This document shows positions 1 to 10,967 of a stretch of DNA of 64,000 nt, in pieces; position 1 is the stretch's first letter; each line of letters starts with the position of its first letter. Where the stretch lies: assembly GCA_025769875.1 (NCBI GenBank), contig JAGFNK010000265.1, positions 1 through 64,000 of the forward strand, given 5' to 3'. The notes below the pieces were generated by a model. The model made no database searches. It saw nothing but the letters and a program-made list of their open reading frames with translations, and had not been told where the DNA came from. Both the position numbers and the translations under genes were made by a program. Origin of the DNA: Russula earlei. Its lineage: Eukaryota; Basidiomycota; Agaricomycetes; Russulales; Russulaceae.

Positions 1-1060
1 TTGGAAAAATTTGGTCCGTGTTCAGTTGTCTCTGTGACCGGAGATAAGAGGGAGGCGTGAAACATGTTGTGGATGTTCCATTGGGTGGGAAGTTGTAGTT
101 GGTAAGCGATGTGGGAGACTCACTTAGTGATGGTAAAGGGGCCGAATTGTTTGGGGTGGAACTTATGAAACTGATGGGGAGTTTTTAAGTTAGTGCCTTC
201 CAGCCAAACCTTCTGTCCTTCTTCGAAACCTTTGAACTTGGTTTCCTTGATCCAGTTGTTCTGTGCCCTTTTCATTGCTTCTTGTGCTGATTCCCTCATG
301 TCCTTTAATGCTTGGAGTCGTTCTTGGATTCCTGGAAACTTGGACTTGAGTTGAGTGCCAAGTCCTTGAGGGTTAAATCCAATGAGGAGTTTGTAAGGGG
401 TTTCTTGGTGGTGGTAGATTTGTGGGCGTTAAAGTGGTACTGGGCTATGGGAAGCCACTGTGCCCATTCTTCTTGTTTCTCTCCCATGTAGATGCGTAGG
501 TACATTTCCAAAGTCTGATTGGTCCTTTCTGATTGTCCATCAGTTTGGGGGTGGTAGGCAGTGCTTAAATTCTGGTTGATCCCGAGGATTTGGGAAACTT
601 CTTGGAACAAATTGGAGGTGAAAGCGGGAGTCACGGTTGGAGATAATTTTGGAGGGGGACTCCGGTCCATGGGAAGGCGTAGCATAAAAATAGTTTAGCC
701 ATTTGCAGAGTTCCCATGTCCTTATGGCAAGGTACGAATATAGCCACTTTGGTGGAGTTGTGGTCAGTGATGGTCATAATGGCATTGTTCCCTTCTGATT
801 GGTGGGAGGTCGACGATCCAATCAATGGTGACAGTTGGAAGGGTTTTTGAAATTCTGGGGGAATGGGGTAAATTGGGGGGTGAGTTGGGTGTGTGGAGGA
901 CTTGTTGGCTTGACAGGTGGCACACCCTCGGATGTAGTCCCATATGAAGTAGGCCATCTTTGGCCACCAGAAGGATTCTTGGATTGAGTACAAGGTTCGG
1001 GCATTTCTGTATGTCCCCCAAGAATACTGTCATGATAGGTATGCAAGATGTTTTGTAAGA
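1..1060 (-). pseudogene. Gypsy-A integrase (degenerate)
   Basis: The integrase inserts retroelement cDNA into the host genome. Pieces in different minus frames show the His half of the zinc domain (HDSILGGH near 1060-1010), the CATCQ cysteine pair (about 900-930), a first-Asp segment (TITDHN, near 770) and the third acidic residue in the strongly conserved AYHPQTDGQSERTNQ (about 500-560). The C-terminal region follows at 240-120 with QKVWLEGTNLK and a GPF motif. At least three frame changes separate these blocks, so no continuous enzyme is encoded. The 3' end, including any chromodomain, lies outside the window. Confidence 0.85.
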
Positions 1061-1081
1061 GAGGTTCTTGATAGGGTACCA

Positions 1082-1740
1082 CTAATTTCCCATCTTTGAA
1101 TAGTGCATTTTCTTCTTCTTGAAGATCATGTTTGACCTTCCACATAAGGAGATCTGACTTTCGCTTTCTTGTTTGGCTAGTACTTGAGTATAGAGATCCT
1201 CAGTGTGAAGCGTGCAAATGAACAATTTGTCGGGGAGTGCCGTGATGTTCTGGTTGTCTCCTGACCCATCGTTGTGGTCAGGTCGTCGTGAGAGGGCGTC
1301 GGCACGATTGGAGGTTCCGGGTTTGTGGTGGATTTCAAAATGGTAGTCTGCCAGTGTGGAAATGTAACCTGCAATTCTTTGATTAATTTTGTGGGGGAGT
1401 CGATAGTGGGCAAGGTTAGCATGATCAGTAAAGATCTTGATGGGGTGTTTTGTTCCAACCAATAGGTATCGCCAGTGTTGGAGTGCTAGAATCAGGGCTA
1501 GGAACTCCCTATCCCATACTGGATAGTTCCTTTCTGCCTCGTTGAACGCATGTGACATGTTGCCAATCATTTTCCTTTTTCCTCTTGGGTCTTTCTGAAA
1601 CAGAATTGCCCCGGTGGCGAATTGTGAAGCATCAGTTTCTAATTCATATGGGAGGTCAGGGTTGGCAGTGTATAGTTCCTGGGTCATCGCAGACTGCCAA
1701 TATCAAGGTTTCCAGAGCTGTGGTTGCTTCTGGGTCCAGA
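1082..1740 (-). pseudogene. Gypsy-A RNase H domain
   Basis: The 201-codon open stretch 1687-1082 holds the RNase H domain that degrades the RNA strand of the cDNA hybrid. It shows the ETDAS start (first Asp), the ERNYPVWDREFLA block (Glu/Asp catalytic positions), FTDHANL and the terminal HKPGTSNRADALSRR, which marks the end of Ty3/gypsy RNase H. It is out of frame with the preceding RT block, which ends near 1703. It lies between RT and integrase as expected. Confidence 0.87.
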
Positions 1741-2578
1741 GGAAGGGGGTTCCTTTCTTGATCGTGGAAAAAATGGGGCAAGCTATTTTTGCAAAGTCTT
1801 GGATAAATGGTTGTTGGTAATTGAGGGCACCCATGATTTGTTGTACCTGTTTCAGATTATTCAGGGGTCTCGGCCAGTTCTTGAGACCGTCCATTTTGAC
1901 TGGATCGATTTTGAGGGTTCCTTTATTGATCCGGAAACCCAGGAAATCAATTTCCTTTTGTTCAAAGGCACATTTGGATGCTTTTAGAAAATAAGAGTCT
2001 CTTTCAAGAAGGTTGAGGAATTCATGTGTGATTTGTTGATGGAGGTGTTCTTCTCCTGAACCTGTGGCTATTGCTACATCATCTAGATAGTTGCAGGTGT
2101 TCTCCGGGTACTTCAGAAGCCAGGGTCGGAGGGTGTGGTTCATTGCTCGTTGGAAGGCTGCTGGGGCATTGGTAAAGCTGAAACCCATTACCGTGGGGAT
2201 AAAGGTGCCAAACTGGGTTTTGAAGGCACCTTTGTGTCGATCTTCTGGGTGGATCAGGATGTTGTTATAGCCAGCTCTGACGTTGAATTTACTAAAGGTG
2301 GTTTTACCCCTTAATCGGTGCAATTGTTCTTCCATGTTTGGTAAGGCATGGTAGTCAGGGACCATGGCATTGTTGAGCTTTCAGTAGTCCACTACCATTC
2401 GTGGGGCGGTGCCATCCTTCTTTTGGACAAAAAAGACAGGGGATATGAAGTCCGAGACTCCATCTTTGATGAAACCTTTGGCTAGGTCTTCTTGTATTTG
2501 CTTTGATAGTTCCTGTTTCTCATTCTGGGGGAGTGGGTAAGTTTGACAATCAAGGAATTTGGGGGCGTCCGGTTTCAA
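1703..2578 (-). pseudogene. Gypsy-A reverse transcriptase
   Basis: RNA-dependent DNA polymerase domain. Minus-strand residues include FFVQKKDGTAPRMVVDY (2578-2384), then after a TGA at 2383-2381 the expected KLN and FSKFNVRAGYNN, FKTQFGTF, GFSFTNAPAAFQ and the catalytic YLDDVAIA box (about 2095-2075). The stop falls exactly where this family has an Arg codon after VVDY, so it is probably a CGA-to-TGA change. The connection region (FLGFRI, MGALNYQQPFI) follows. Apart from this stop the domain is largely readable, so decay is moderate. Confidence 0.9.
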
Positions 2579-2653
2579 GGTGATTCTGAAGTTGAGTTCT
2601 CCTCGACTGGGTGGGAGTCGTTTGGCTGCCTCCTCTGAGAAGACCTTCTGATG

Positions 2654-3091
2654 TCATGAATATTCAGGGGGAATGGTAATTGACCTTATTTGTGCAACTC
2701 GGATTTTTGGTGGGTTTGCTATGGATACAGGGGTGAGAAGGACCCCTAAGTGGTTTCTAAGGCGACCAGTACTCCAATTTATGAGGGGGTTTATTGCCTT
2801 CAGGAAGGGGTATCCGAAGATCATTCTATCTTCTCCCAGGTTGGTGACATAGAAGGTGAGAAGTTGGGTGGTAGGTCCATGACGTACGGCTATGTGGGCA
2901 TAATGGGTTAGCGCCCCTCCTTGGTTGTTAGTGCCATCCACGTTGACGATGGGTCTGGGGGTTCTAAGGGTTCGAAGTGGGATTTGTAATTTTCCCATGA
3001 TTCCTTGGCTGATGAAATTTTCTGTTGCTCCGCTGTCTAGGAGCGCTTGACCAGTCTTTCCATTTGTGGTGATCATAAAGGGAACTTTCAT
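2654..3091 (-). pseudogene. Gypsy-A aspartic protease
   Basis: A 145-codon open stretch with the retropepsin active-site motif LLDSGATENFIS near its N-terminus and the hydrophobic flap and C-terminal segment ending in MIFGYPFLKAINPLINW. The family enzyme cleaves the Gag-Pol polyprotein in the virus-like particle. It sits between the gag zinc knuckle and RT, as in most Ty3/gypsy elements. A stop near its 3' end separates it from RT, so it is not part of a continuous pol frame. Confidence 0.88.
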
Positions 3092-3156
3092 TGAGTTTTC
3101 TTTATGTTGGACAATGGTATCTATTTGGGCCTTAGTACCGACTGTTGTACCTTGGC

Positions 3157-3441
3157 CTAGAGAAAATCCTCTTTAAGTATGAGGTCCCAAAGTTTGGCCC
3201 TATCCTCCACTGGTAGTGTTTTCATGTGGGCCACCATGGCGGAGGCCTCTTCCTCTTTGGATGGTTCTGGGGTTGGTTCAGTAACACGTGCCTTAGAGGT
3301 AGTGGGGACGGCATTTTTTGGGCACTCCCGGCTAAGGTGGCCTTTCTCTCGGCAGCGGAAGCAACGTCCTTCTTTTGCCAATTGTTTCCTTTCTTCTTCA
3401 GTAAGTTTCTTGAAGTTGGACTTGGCAGCGTCCACTTGCAT
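3157..3441 (-). pseudogene. Gypsy-A gag C-terminus with CCHC zinc knuckle
   Basis: Contains CFRCREKGHLSREC, a perfect CX2CX4HX4C nucleocapsid knuckle, preceded by a basic LTEEERKQLAKEGR segment. This part of Gag binds and packages element RNA. It is the last Gypsy-A piece before the Gypsy-B insertion at 3470. The upstream part of the same gag resumes at 13984. Confidence 0.87.
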
Positions 3442-3733
3442 TCGATCAGGGTGATGAGACCTATGTTCTTGTTATGAACCAAGGCCAGGTCCTGGCTGCA
3501 GATTGTCCTATTTTACTCAAGAGAGACCTCTCTCACTTTGCATTGCCGACTCCCTTCCATTTTCTGGGCTATCCCTCCTGCGGTACAAGATATCGCTATT
3601 GCAAAGGCACTATAACACGACCAGGCACCCGTTTCCTAATCGGGTAATCATCGCGTGGCAGCCACATGGCCACCCAGCCACCAAGGACCCGAAACAGCGG
3701 CACAAACTCTTAGAAACTGTTGCATAAATCATC

Positions 3734-3834
3734 TGACGTCATCAAGGCTCCAATGACATCATGGCTGACTGAGCGACTCCACAGTGACCTCATAGGCTCA
3801 CTAAGCGCTCCACAGTGACATCATAATGATGTCA
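3734..3834 (+). promoter_or_regulatory. Cluster of CRE-like (TGACRTCA) sites in the family-1 LTR
   Basis: TGACGTCA at 3734, TGACATCA at 3754, TGACCTCA at 3785, TGACATCA at 3816 and TGATGTCA at 3827 lie in 100 bp, about 140 bp upstream of the TATA box. TGACGTCA is the classical ATF/CREB bZIP site. The spacing suggests an upstream activating region. Function is inferred, and the cluster is kept with small changes in the other family-1 LTRs. Confidence 0.5.
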
Positions 3835-3970
3835 TCGCTCCACAATGATCAGTAATGCGCTCAGTAAGCCTGAAACTTGACACAAGCAAGTTTATGCCTC
3901 TGTAGTCCTATTGGATGGTACCAAGGAGTCTAGAATAGTCCCAGTTCTTTGTAATCGACCCTGTACACTG

Positions 3971-4011
3971 TATATAAGCCCCAATGAAGCATGGCAGTCG
4001 TCAGACTGTCC
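3971..4011 (+). promoter_or_regulatory. TATA box and predicted 5' end of Gypsy-B RNA
   Basis: TATATAA at 3971-3977. The segment AGACTGTCC (4003-4011), 33 bases downstream, is the exact reverse complement of the sequence just behind the LTR (4301-4309). This supports a transcript start near 4000 and a self-priming role for the RNA 5' end. Confidence 0.65.
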
Positions 4012-4300
4012 ATTTGTGATACTCTCATCTTCCTGGGTACTCCCCTGCGACCGCTCAGTCTAAAGTCCTCCCTCGTCTTCAAGGTACTCTTCAACGACCA
4101 CCTTGTTTAAAGCCCCTTGCTGCACTGGCCTCTACTCTTCGCCTCTGCCTCCTGCAACACGTACCAGTCCCCATCTGGTATCTTCTAGTCGTTTGGCTCG
4201 TCCTCCTGTTCAACGCCGTTTACGCCGCGTACCATCTGTTCCGACCCTTGCCCACCTGCTCCTGAGTCCTTAGTGATCAGCAGTACGTGTCTTGACATCT

Positions 4301-4309
4301 GGACAGTCT
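4301..4309 (+). other. Putative self-primed primer-binding site of Gypsy-B
   Basis: GGACAGTCT begins three bases behind the 5' LTR, where a primer-binding site is expected. It pairs over nine bases with the predicted start of the element's own RNA. I saw no obvious match to a tRNA 3' end. Self-priming of this kind is known for Tf1/sushi-type chromoviruses. Confidence 0.6.
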
Positions 4310-4343
4310 CTCATCATCCCTGTATTGAACAGCCAACGCTCAA

Positions 4344-5220
4344 GTGTCCACTCCTAACTCCCCCACTTTGGTTAACACCTCCTTGCGCCTCCCTTCTCCT
4401 CTGCAACCTACCCCACGCACCGCCCTTCGAATCCTCACTGAAGACATCGACCCGGTCGACACATCCTCGCCCCTCAGCCTCTTGTACTCCCCAACAGCCC
4501 CACCATCGTCTCCCAGCATTCCCCAGCCTATCCCAGGCAACTTTGTCCCTGTTGGCACTCCCCCTCCTGCGCAGAACGAGCAACAGCAACCGGACCGACC
4601 TCCCTTGCCTGAAGGTTTCCTTGACCGTCCCCCTTGCACAGCATTTCGCTTCCATCCACACCAGTACTTCGTCCTCCCTACCACCAATCGTCGCCAGGAG
4701 CAGTGGCATCCCCTCCACGATTTGAATCATCAAGACTACCTTGGGCGCATCCCTACCTCAGACCAATTGGCTCGTCACGCATTCACAGACACCTTCACTA
4801 CTGCCTTTCGTGCACGCATCGTCCACACTTTTGCGGTCGAACCCTCCAACACTGCCCTTGCCACCCAGTACAATCTCACCCCCTTCGGCATCTGCTCCAA
4901 CGTCGGGATATACGCCCCGGACGCTGACTTCCCCCTTGGACGCATCGCATACATTTTTAACACCTCGTTATTTAGGAAACTACTTACCTTGCCTGCTATT
5001 TACCATCCTGCTTACGAAGGGCTCGTTTTGTTTATCTATCGTACACGACTTCTTGGATGGACGCCTTGCTTTTGCATACGGCTACTTACACTTCGAGGAG
5101 AACAGTAACCGCGTGTCCCTACGTCACTATTCGACTTATACAGTCGATACCATCCACTTTAACCCCCAGCTACTTCGCTTTTGCTTTACGCCTCGTATTC
5201 CCCTAACCCTCTCGAAATAA
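4344..5220 (+). pseudogene. Gypsy-B leader ORF, first block (unknown function)
   Basis: The first ATG behind the primer site opens 254 codons (4344-5108), starting MSTPNSPTLVN with a Ser/Pro/Thr-rich first 110 residues and then a more ordered part (QYFVLPTTNRRQEQWHPLHD). A second frame continues more plausibly to 5220 (IVHDFLDGRLAFAYGYLHFEE), so I infer a frameshift near 5035. I recognise no domain. AATAAA-like signals at 5295-5315 directly follow. It could be an accessory ORF of this lineage or a captured host sequence. Confidence 0.5.
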
Positions 5221-5454
5221 TTGAGAGGTACCAGCTCGAAACTATAGATCTTGCGCACGGTTCTTAAAAGTAAGAACCATCCCTTGTAATGCTTCAATAA
5301 AGATCGAATAAAGATTCCTTCTTTGCTTTAACTAAAGTGCCTCGAGAATACGCCTTAGAAGAAGACGAAGAAGAAGACGCTATCACCTAGACACGTCTTA
5401 AGTCTAAATCACTATCGAACCTGGACCTCTGTTGCAGTTCCCTAGTCACCACTT

Positions 5455-6260
5455 TAACCAACTTACACGACGTACCAGGAAATTGAACCACCTCACGAGG
5501 ACTTCCCCCACCTTATTGTTAAAGAGTTCCTTGAAGTCTTGCCTTTTGGACAGCTCTTAAGCCACAACGAACACGCACTATACCTTGAAACCCTTAGTCG
5601 ACTTCTACCACCAGCACGAACAACAACTATTATATTGGCACCTTGCTCAAGCGAAGAACATCCAAGGACAACCAGTTGACTACCAATCCTTACGCACCAG
5701 TGAATTAAACCTCTGGACCAGAGTCATTCAACCACGCCACCACATTATTATCCACTCCTTGAGAACCAGGATACTGCTTGTTCTACTTAGCTTGGACATA
5801 CATCAGCTACTATCGTCTCACTGTCCAGTTCTACCACCTACGTCTCAACAGAATACAAAGGGAAAACCAATCTTACATCCAACTTGCGGTTGTACCAGGA
5901 ATACACAACACCTTCAATTGGGAAACTAACTCGTGGTTGTACGACGCAGACTATAATCAACCTTGGGCAATTACCAGCCCAGACGCCTCATATACTGGTC
6001 CCCCTGCATACTATTCTGTCCCAGCAATCCTAGAAGCCTCAAGTCTCGCCCCTCGACCCCTCACACCGATTCAGACCACTGTCCCAACTAGCCAAGAACG
6101 TTGGTCTGCCAGCACAGAAAATACTGAGTCAAATCCGTGGACAGCAAGGTGTAACTGCAAAACAGAGTATTGCATGTGCAACTTTCGACCAGACACACCT
6201 CCTACTCCTGACGGAATTACCTTGTGGATGCCAGGCGATTACCACCTTCCCATTCGATAA
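5455..6260 (+). pseudogene. Gypsy-B leader ORF, second block (unknown function)
   Basis: Frames overlapping by frameshift give a consistent protein-like text: YQEIEPPHEDFPHLIVKEF near 5480, KPLVDFYHQHEQQLLYWHL from 5590, then YISYYRLTVQFYHLRLNRIQ from about 5800 to a Cys-rich end, RCNCKTEYCMCNFRPDTPP near 6150. The closely spaced cysteines suggest metal binding, but this is inference. No family is recognised. The block lies upstream of gag, where Ty3/gypsy elements normally have nothing. Confidence 0.45.
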
Positions 6261-6388
6261 ATCTGGCCCCTTGACACAGAAGACGCGCATCATCCCAACG
6301 ACCCCCTGAGAGGGAAACAATCCCCAACGCAAGAGGATTCCTTGTCGAAAGACCATTACCTCCTACCCCTCCTGACGCCTATGTACCC

Positions 6389-6736
6389 TTGTTTACCAAC
6401 CGTATTCCTACCCCTGTTATACCTACCCAACCCTTTGCATCACCCCTTGTTGAATCCCCTGATAGTGCCGATCTTAGGAATACTGATTTACACTGTTATC
6501 TACCAGAACAATCCTTCTTAGCATTAAACCTACTTACGCGTTCAAGGAGAGAGTTAATTGAATTCAAGAGTTATTGCACCCAAGCTTGGCATCAACGACT
6601 GACGCACTTTATAGTTTACAAACACCCCACCAAGGAAATAAGTGACTTTGCCATCTCCCCAGCAGAATTCGAAGGATATCTGTGGAAGACCCGAGTGGTT
6701 CTAACACAAAGCAGCATCACTGAAGAATATTCCTGA
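6389..6736 (+). pseudogene. Gypsy-B leader ORF, third block (unknown function)
   Basis: 115 open codons with a folded-looking centre (LNLLTRSRRELIEFKSYCTQ, PAEFEGYLWKTRVVL). It follows the Cys-rich block after a gap of about 130 bases in other frames and ends about 110 bases before the gag start. I do not recognise the family. It may be the C-terminus of the same leader protein. Confidence 0.4.
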
Positions 6737-6848
6737 ATCCAATTAAGAAAGCACCAAGGAAGACCCAATACTATTCGACTAAAACCAGCCTACACCATTG
6801 CATATCCTTGGAACAACGGTCATTGGACTATAACAGTCGTCTAGATCT

Positions 6849-8330
6849 ATGAGCACTAGGAGGGACATCACTGACGAAGAAGAAAATCTAATCCCACTCC
6901 TATTTGAAAACCTCAGTTACAACACCCAAGATCACTGTTACCGAGGAAAATTTGCAGGCACACCTATTATCAACCATGGAAATCTTTCTGACACTTGGTT
7001 ATATGAAGACGATAACGACGAAGTTACCACTGAACAACTTAAAGCGGCAGCCCCAGGAGCAGAAAACGTTCAAGACTTCAATCCCTATAACTACACAGGC
7101 CTCTTCCTAGACAAACCAGTCAAGTGGAGCCGTTCTAGAAAACATTGGGTTTACTATAACAATTGAGAAGTCGATTTCACAGCCAAAACACCTCAAGAAG
7201 TTACCGCTATCCTAGGAACTGCTCAGAGCACTCGAAGCACCACTCCAGGACCTTCTACTTGGCATAATACCCAACAACCTACTCCTCATACAACTAGCAA
7301 CATACCACAAGCAGTCCCTCGAACGCTCACTCCAACTAGAATCCAATTACAAGGTTCAGCCCCACCTATTGTTACAGCTACAACAACTCAGAATCCCACC
7401 ATGTCAAGCAATCCACTGCCTTGTCGGAACAGCACCAGAACCCTTTGACGGAAAGGCTGATAATGCAGAAGCCTTTTGGGCAGCTCTTGGCCAATTATTA
7501 TTACATCAATGGCGACTCCTTTACAGATGAAAGCAAGAAAGTTGCCGCTGCACTAACCCACTTTAAAGTAGGAACACCCGCCGGAGCGTGGGCTAGAGAC
7601 CAAACCACTAAGGCTATGGCTCGTACCATAGCAGACTATGGGTCATGGGACGACTTCAAGAAAGCCTTTGCCGATCACTTTATCCCTGCAGAAGCAGAGT
7701 TGGCCTCCGCTAATACCATGCATACCTATTATCAAGGAAAACTACCATTTAATGAATGGTATCAGAAATGGTCGCACCACGCGTCACGAGCTACCACCGA
7801 TGAAAGAACAAAGATGTACGCATTTAGGAAGAACATTAACCCAGCCTTACATCAAAAAATATTGGGAATCACACCGACACCAACTACACTTGCAGCCCTT
7901 GTCAAAGCAGCAAGAGAATTCGACAACCTTTTCCACCTATACAACTCCACTGCTTTTCGAGGAGGACGCTCTGTGCGTGCCTGAGGATTGAACACTCAAG
8001 GATCAGATAATCCATTGGAAATTAACTTTTACCAAGGAGAGCCCAATGAATGACCCTGGGAATCCAGAAGTGAAAGGAAACCCCTCACAGATGCAGAGAA
8101 GGATTTCGACGCAAGAACAATCTCTGTTATTATTGTGGAAAGAAGAATCATATGGCAAATCAATGTAGAGCAAAGAAAGCAGCTCAAGGACACCAACGAC
8201 AAGGATCTCGCCCCCAAACAGTCAGAGCTACAACCATCCAAGATGAAAACATCGAACCTAGCAAGAAGAACCCGTTCCTGTTGCTTCACTAACGACTTGG
8301 AGAGAAACACTTGCAGACTCGATCCTCCGC
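6849..8330 (+). pseudogene. Gypsy-B gag
   Basis: Gag forms the particle shell. The N-terminal region begins MSTRRDITDEEENLIPLLF at 6849 and runs to a stop at about 7166. A Thr/Pro-rich linker follows, then the conserved retrotransposon gag domain PFDGKADNAEAFW (about 7440) and, after a one-base slip near 7490, NYYYINGDSFTDESKK to 7984. A CX2CX4HX4C knuckle, CYYCGKKNHMANQC, is encoded at 8125-8166. Stops at 7166, 7984 and near 8050 and the slip at 7490 break the frame, although the LTRs are young. Some damage may be old, inherited from a defective but copied parent. Confidence 0.8.
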
Positions 8331-10136
8331 CCAAGATCTGCTCCTATGGATTTTTAATTGGACCCCCTTCTGCACCGAGGAGGGACGTGGTCCAAATCAG
8401 TACGATACAAAGAGAAATCAATTACCCCAAAGTTTTTACCAAGAATATTCGCTCCCCTTCTATTGCCTTGAAAGTTACCTTGGTAGGGAAGACAAGCGGC
8501 AAAGAAATCGGTGCAAGAGCCCTGCTCGACAGTGGAGCAGAAGGAATGATAATCCATGAACGATTTGCACAAAGACACCGCCTGCACCTTCGAACTATGA
8601 TCAAACCCTTGCCAGCACAAAATGTAGACGGAACACAAAATGCCAATGGACTAATATGCTTTAGCACCATCCAAAGACTTCGCATTCAAGCGCACACAGG
8701 CGCCACTCATGACGAACAAGCAGAATTCCTTGTCACTAACATTGGAGATCACGACATTATCTTAGGAACCGATTGGCTACGACACCACAACCCAGATATT
8801 GATTGGGCAAATGATACAATCACACTGAGGAACTGCCCCCGAACTTGCCTTACCACACACCCAAGCATAACCATTGCATCTGCATCTGGAACGCGGAATT
8901 ACCAAATACAAGTGCTTACTTTCCCTGAAGAAGAAGAACCCGAGTTTATGGACATTGCTGCACTAATCTTCCCAGATACGGAAGGACCATTGAACCCATG
9001 TGTTGACAAACAAATCCACAATGCGTTTAGCCCAATAACAATCAACATAAGAGCCAAATCAACCACAGCTACCAAGCTAGCCAATGCAGAAACACCCCCT
9101 AAGACATTAGACGAACTTATCCCTGCCCAATTCTTGAAATGGCGAAAGGTTTTCAATGAACAAGCTTCTCAACGCCTTCCTGCTCACCAACCATGGGACC
9201 ATGCAATCAATCTAAAACCAGGGATCGCCCGACGCGATTCTGGCATTTATCAACTTACTCCCAAGGAACTACAAGCCCTAAAAGAATACTTAGACGAACA
9301 TTTGAAAAGAGGCACAATCCGACCATCAAAAGCAGCTATTGCCAGCCCATTCTTCTTTGTAGAAAAGAAAGGAGGAAATCTACGACCAGTGCAAGACTAC
9401 AGAGCCCTGAATACAGCAACTGTCAAAGACGTGTATCCACTACCCTTGATTCCTGAATTAATTGACAAACTCCAAGGAGCCCAATACTTTACCAAGTTTG
9501 ACGTACGATGGGGATACAACAACATTCGCCTCAGAGAGGGCAATGAACACCTTGCAGCATTCAAGACACCACTAGGACTCTTCGAACCATTGATAATGAC
9601 ATTTGGTCTCTGCAACGCCCCAGCCACTTTCCAACGCTTTATGAACACCATCCTAGCAAAATACATTGCCACTGAACGAGTGGTTGTTTATCTAGATGAT
9701 ATACTAATCATGGCGCAAACCTTGAACGAACTAGACGACTGGACACATAAGGTCCTAAAAACACTCCAAGACCACGACTTATACTTGAAACCAGAGAAAT
9801 GTGCTTTCCGACAAACCTCTATTAGTTACCTAGGCATCAATATCTCCCAGGACGAATATCCATGGACCAAGACAAGTTGATAGGCATTACAAAGTGGCCT
9901 ACTCCGACCAATGTTACGGAAGTACAAGCATTTCTAGGATTCTGCAACTTCTATCGACAATTTATCCACCAATACTCTCGAATAGCAAGGCCCTTGTTTA
10001 ACTTAACAAAGAAAGAAAACCCCTTCAAGTGGGAAGACAATGAAGAACAAGCATTTCAAAACTAATCCAAGCATTCACAACGGCCCCAATCCTCATGTTA
10101 CCTAACCACACGAAACCCTTTCGACTCATCTGCGAT
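8135..10136 (+). pseudogene. Gypsy-B protease and reverse transcriptase
   Basis: One long frame (8135-9880) covers the protease, with ALLDSGAEGMIIHERF (about 8515-8565) and the C-terminal IILGTDWL, and the reverse transcriptase, with FFFVEKKGGNLRPVQDYRAL, TKFDVRWGYNNIR, GLCNAPATFQRF and the catalytic VVYLDDILI (about 9685-9710). The first 100 codons of that frame overlap the gag knuckle in another frame and are probably not translated. A slip near 9860 moves the connection region ([17 protein letters not shown]) to the frame starting at 9862. Another slip occurs near 10060. RNase H begins at about 10095 and is cut at 10141 by a solo LTR. Confidence 0.9.
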
Positions 10137-10141
10137 GCAAG

Positions 10142-10967
10142 TGTCAAGACACATCTGCTGATCACTAAGGACTCAGGAGCAGGTGGGCAAGGGTCGGAAA
10201 GATGGTACGCAGCGAAGGCGGCGTTGAACAGGAGGACGAGCCAAACGACGAGGAGGTACCAGATAGGGACTGGTAGGTGTTGCAAGAGACAAAGGCGAAG
10301 GCTAGAGGCCAGTGTAGCGAGGGGCTTTAAACAAGGCGGTCATTGAAGAGTACGTTGAAGACGAGAGTGGACTTTAAACTGAGTGGTCGCAGGGGAGTAC
10401 CCAGGAGGATGAGAGTATCACAAATGGACAGTCTGACGACTGCCATGCTTCATTGGGGCTTATATACAGTGTACAGGGTCGATTACAAAGCACTGGGACT
10501 ATTCTAGACTCTTTGGTACCATCCAATAGGACTACAGAGGCATAAACTTGCTTGTGTCAAGTTTCAGGCTTACTGAGCGTATTACTGATCATTGTGGAGC
10601 GATGACATCATTATGATGTCACTGTGGGGCGCTTAGTGAGCCTATGAGGTCACTGTGGAGTCGCTCAGTCAGCCATGATGTCATTGGAGCCTTGATGATG
10701 TCAGATAATTTATGCAACAGTTTCTAAGAGTTTGTGCCGCTGTTTCGGGTCCATGGTGGCTGGGTGGCCATGTGGCTGCCACGCGATGATTACCCGATTA
10801 GGAAACCGGTGCCTGGTCGTGTTAGAGTGCCTTTGCAATAGCAATATCTTGTACCACAGGAGGGATAGCCCAGAAAATGGAAGGGAGTCAGCAATGCAAA
10901 GTGAGAGAGGTCTTTCTTGAGTAAAATAGGACAATCCTCGGCCAGGACTTGGCCTTGGTTCATAACA
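10142..10967 (-). repeat. Solo LTR, family 1, inside Gypsy-B RNase H
   Basis: 826 bp, minus orientation, TG...CA ends, flanked by exact GCAAG at 10137-10141 and 10968-10972. It separates the first RNase H residues (LICDAS) from the rest (DFAVGAILEQ). A solo LTR left by LTR-LTR recombination of a second family-1 insertion explains it. Confidence 0.93.

Larger units (their letters stand above)
3470..4297 (+). repeat. 5' LTR of Gypsy-B (LTR family 1)
   Basis: Starts TGTTATGAACC and ends GTCTTGACA, 828 bp. It carries a TATATAA box at 3971-3977 followed by a predicted transcript start around 4000. Near-identical or related solo copies occur at 10142-10967, 23072-23900, 32934-33763 and 38277-39106. 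Confidence 0.95.
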
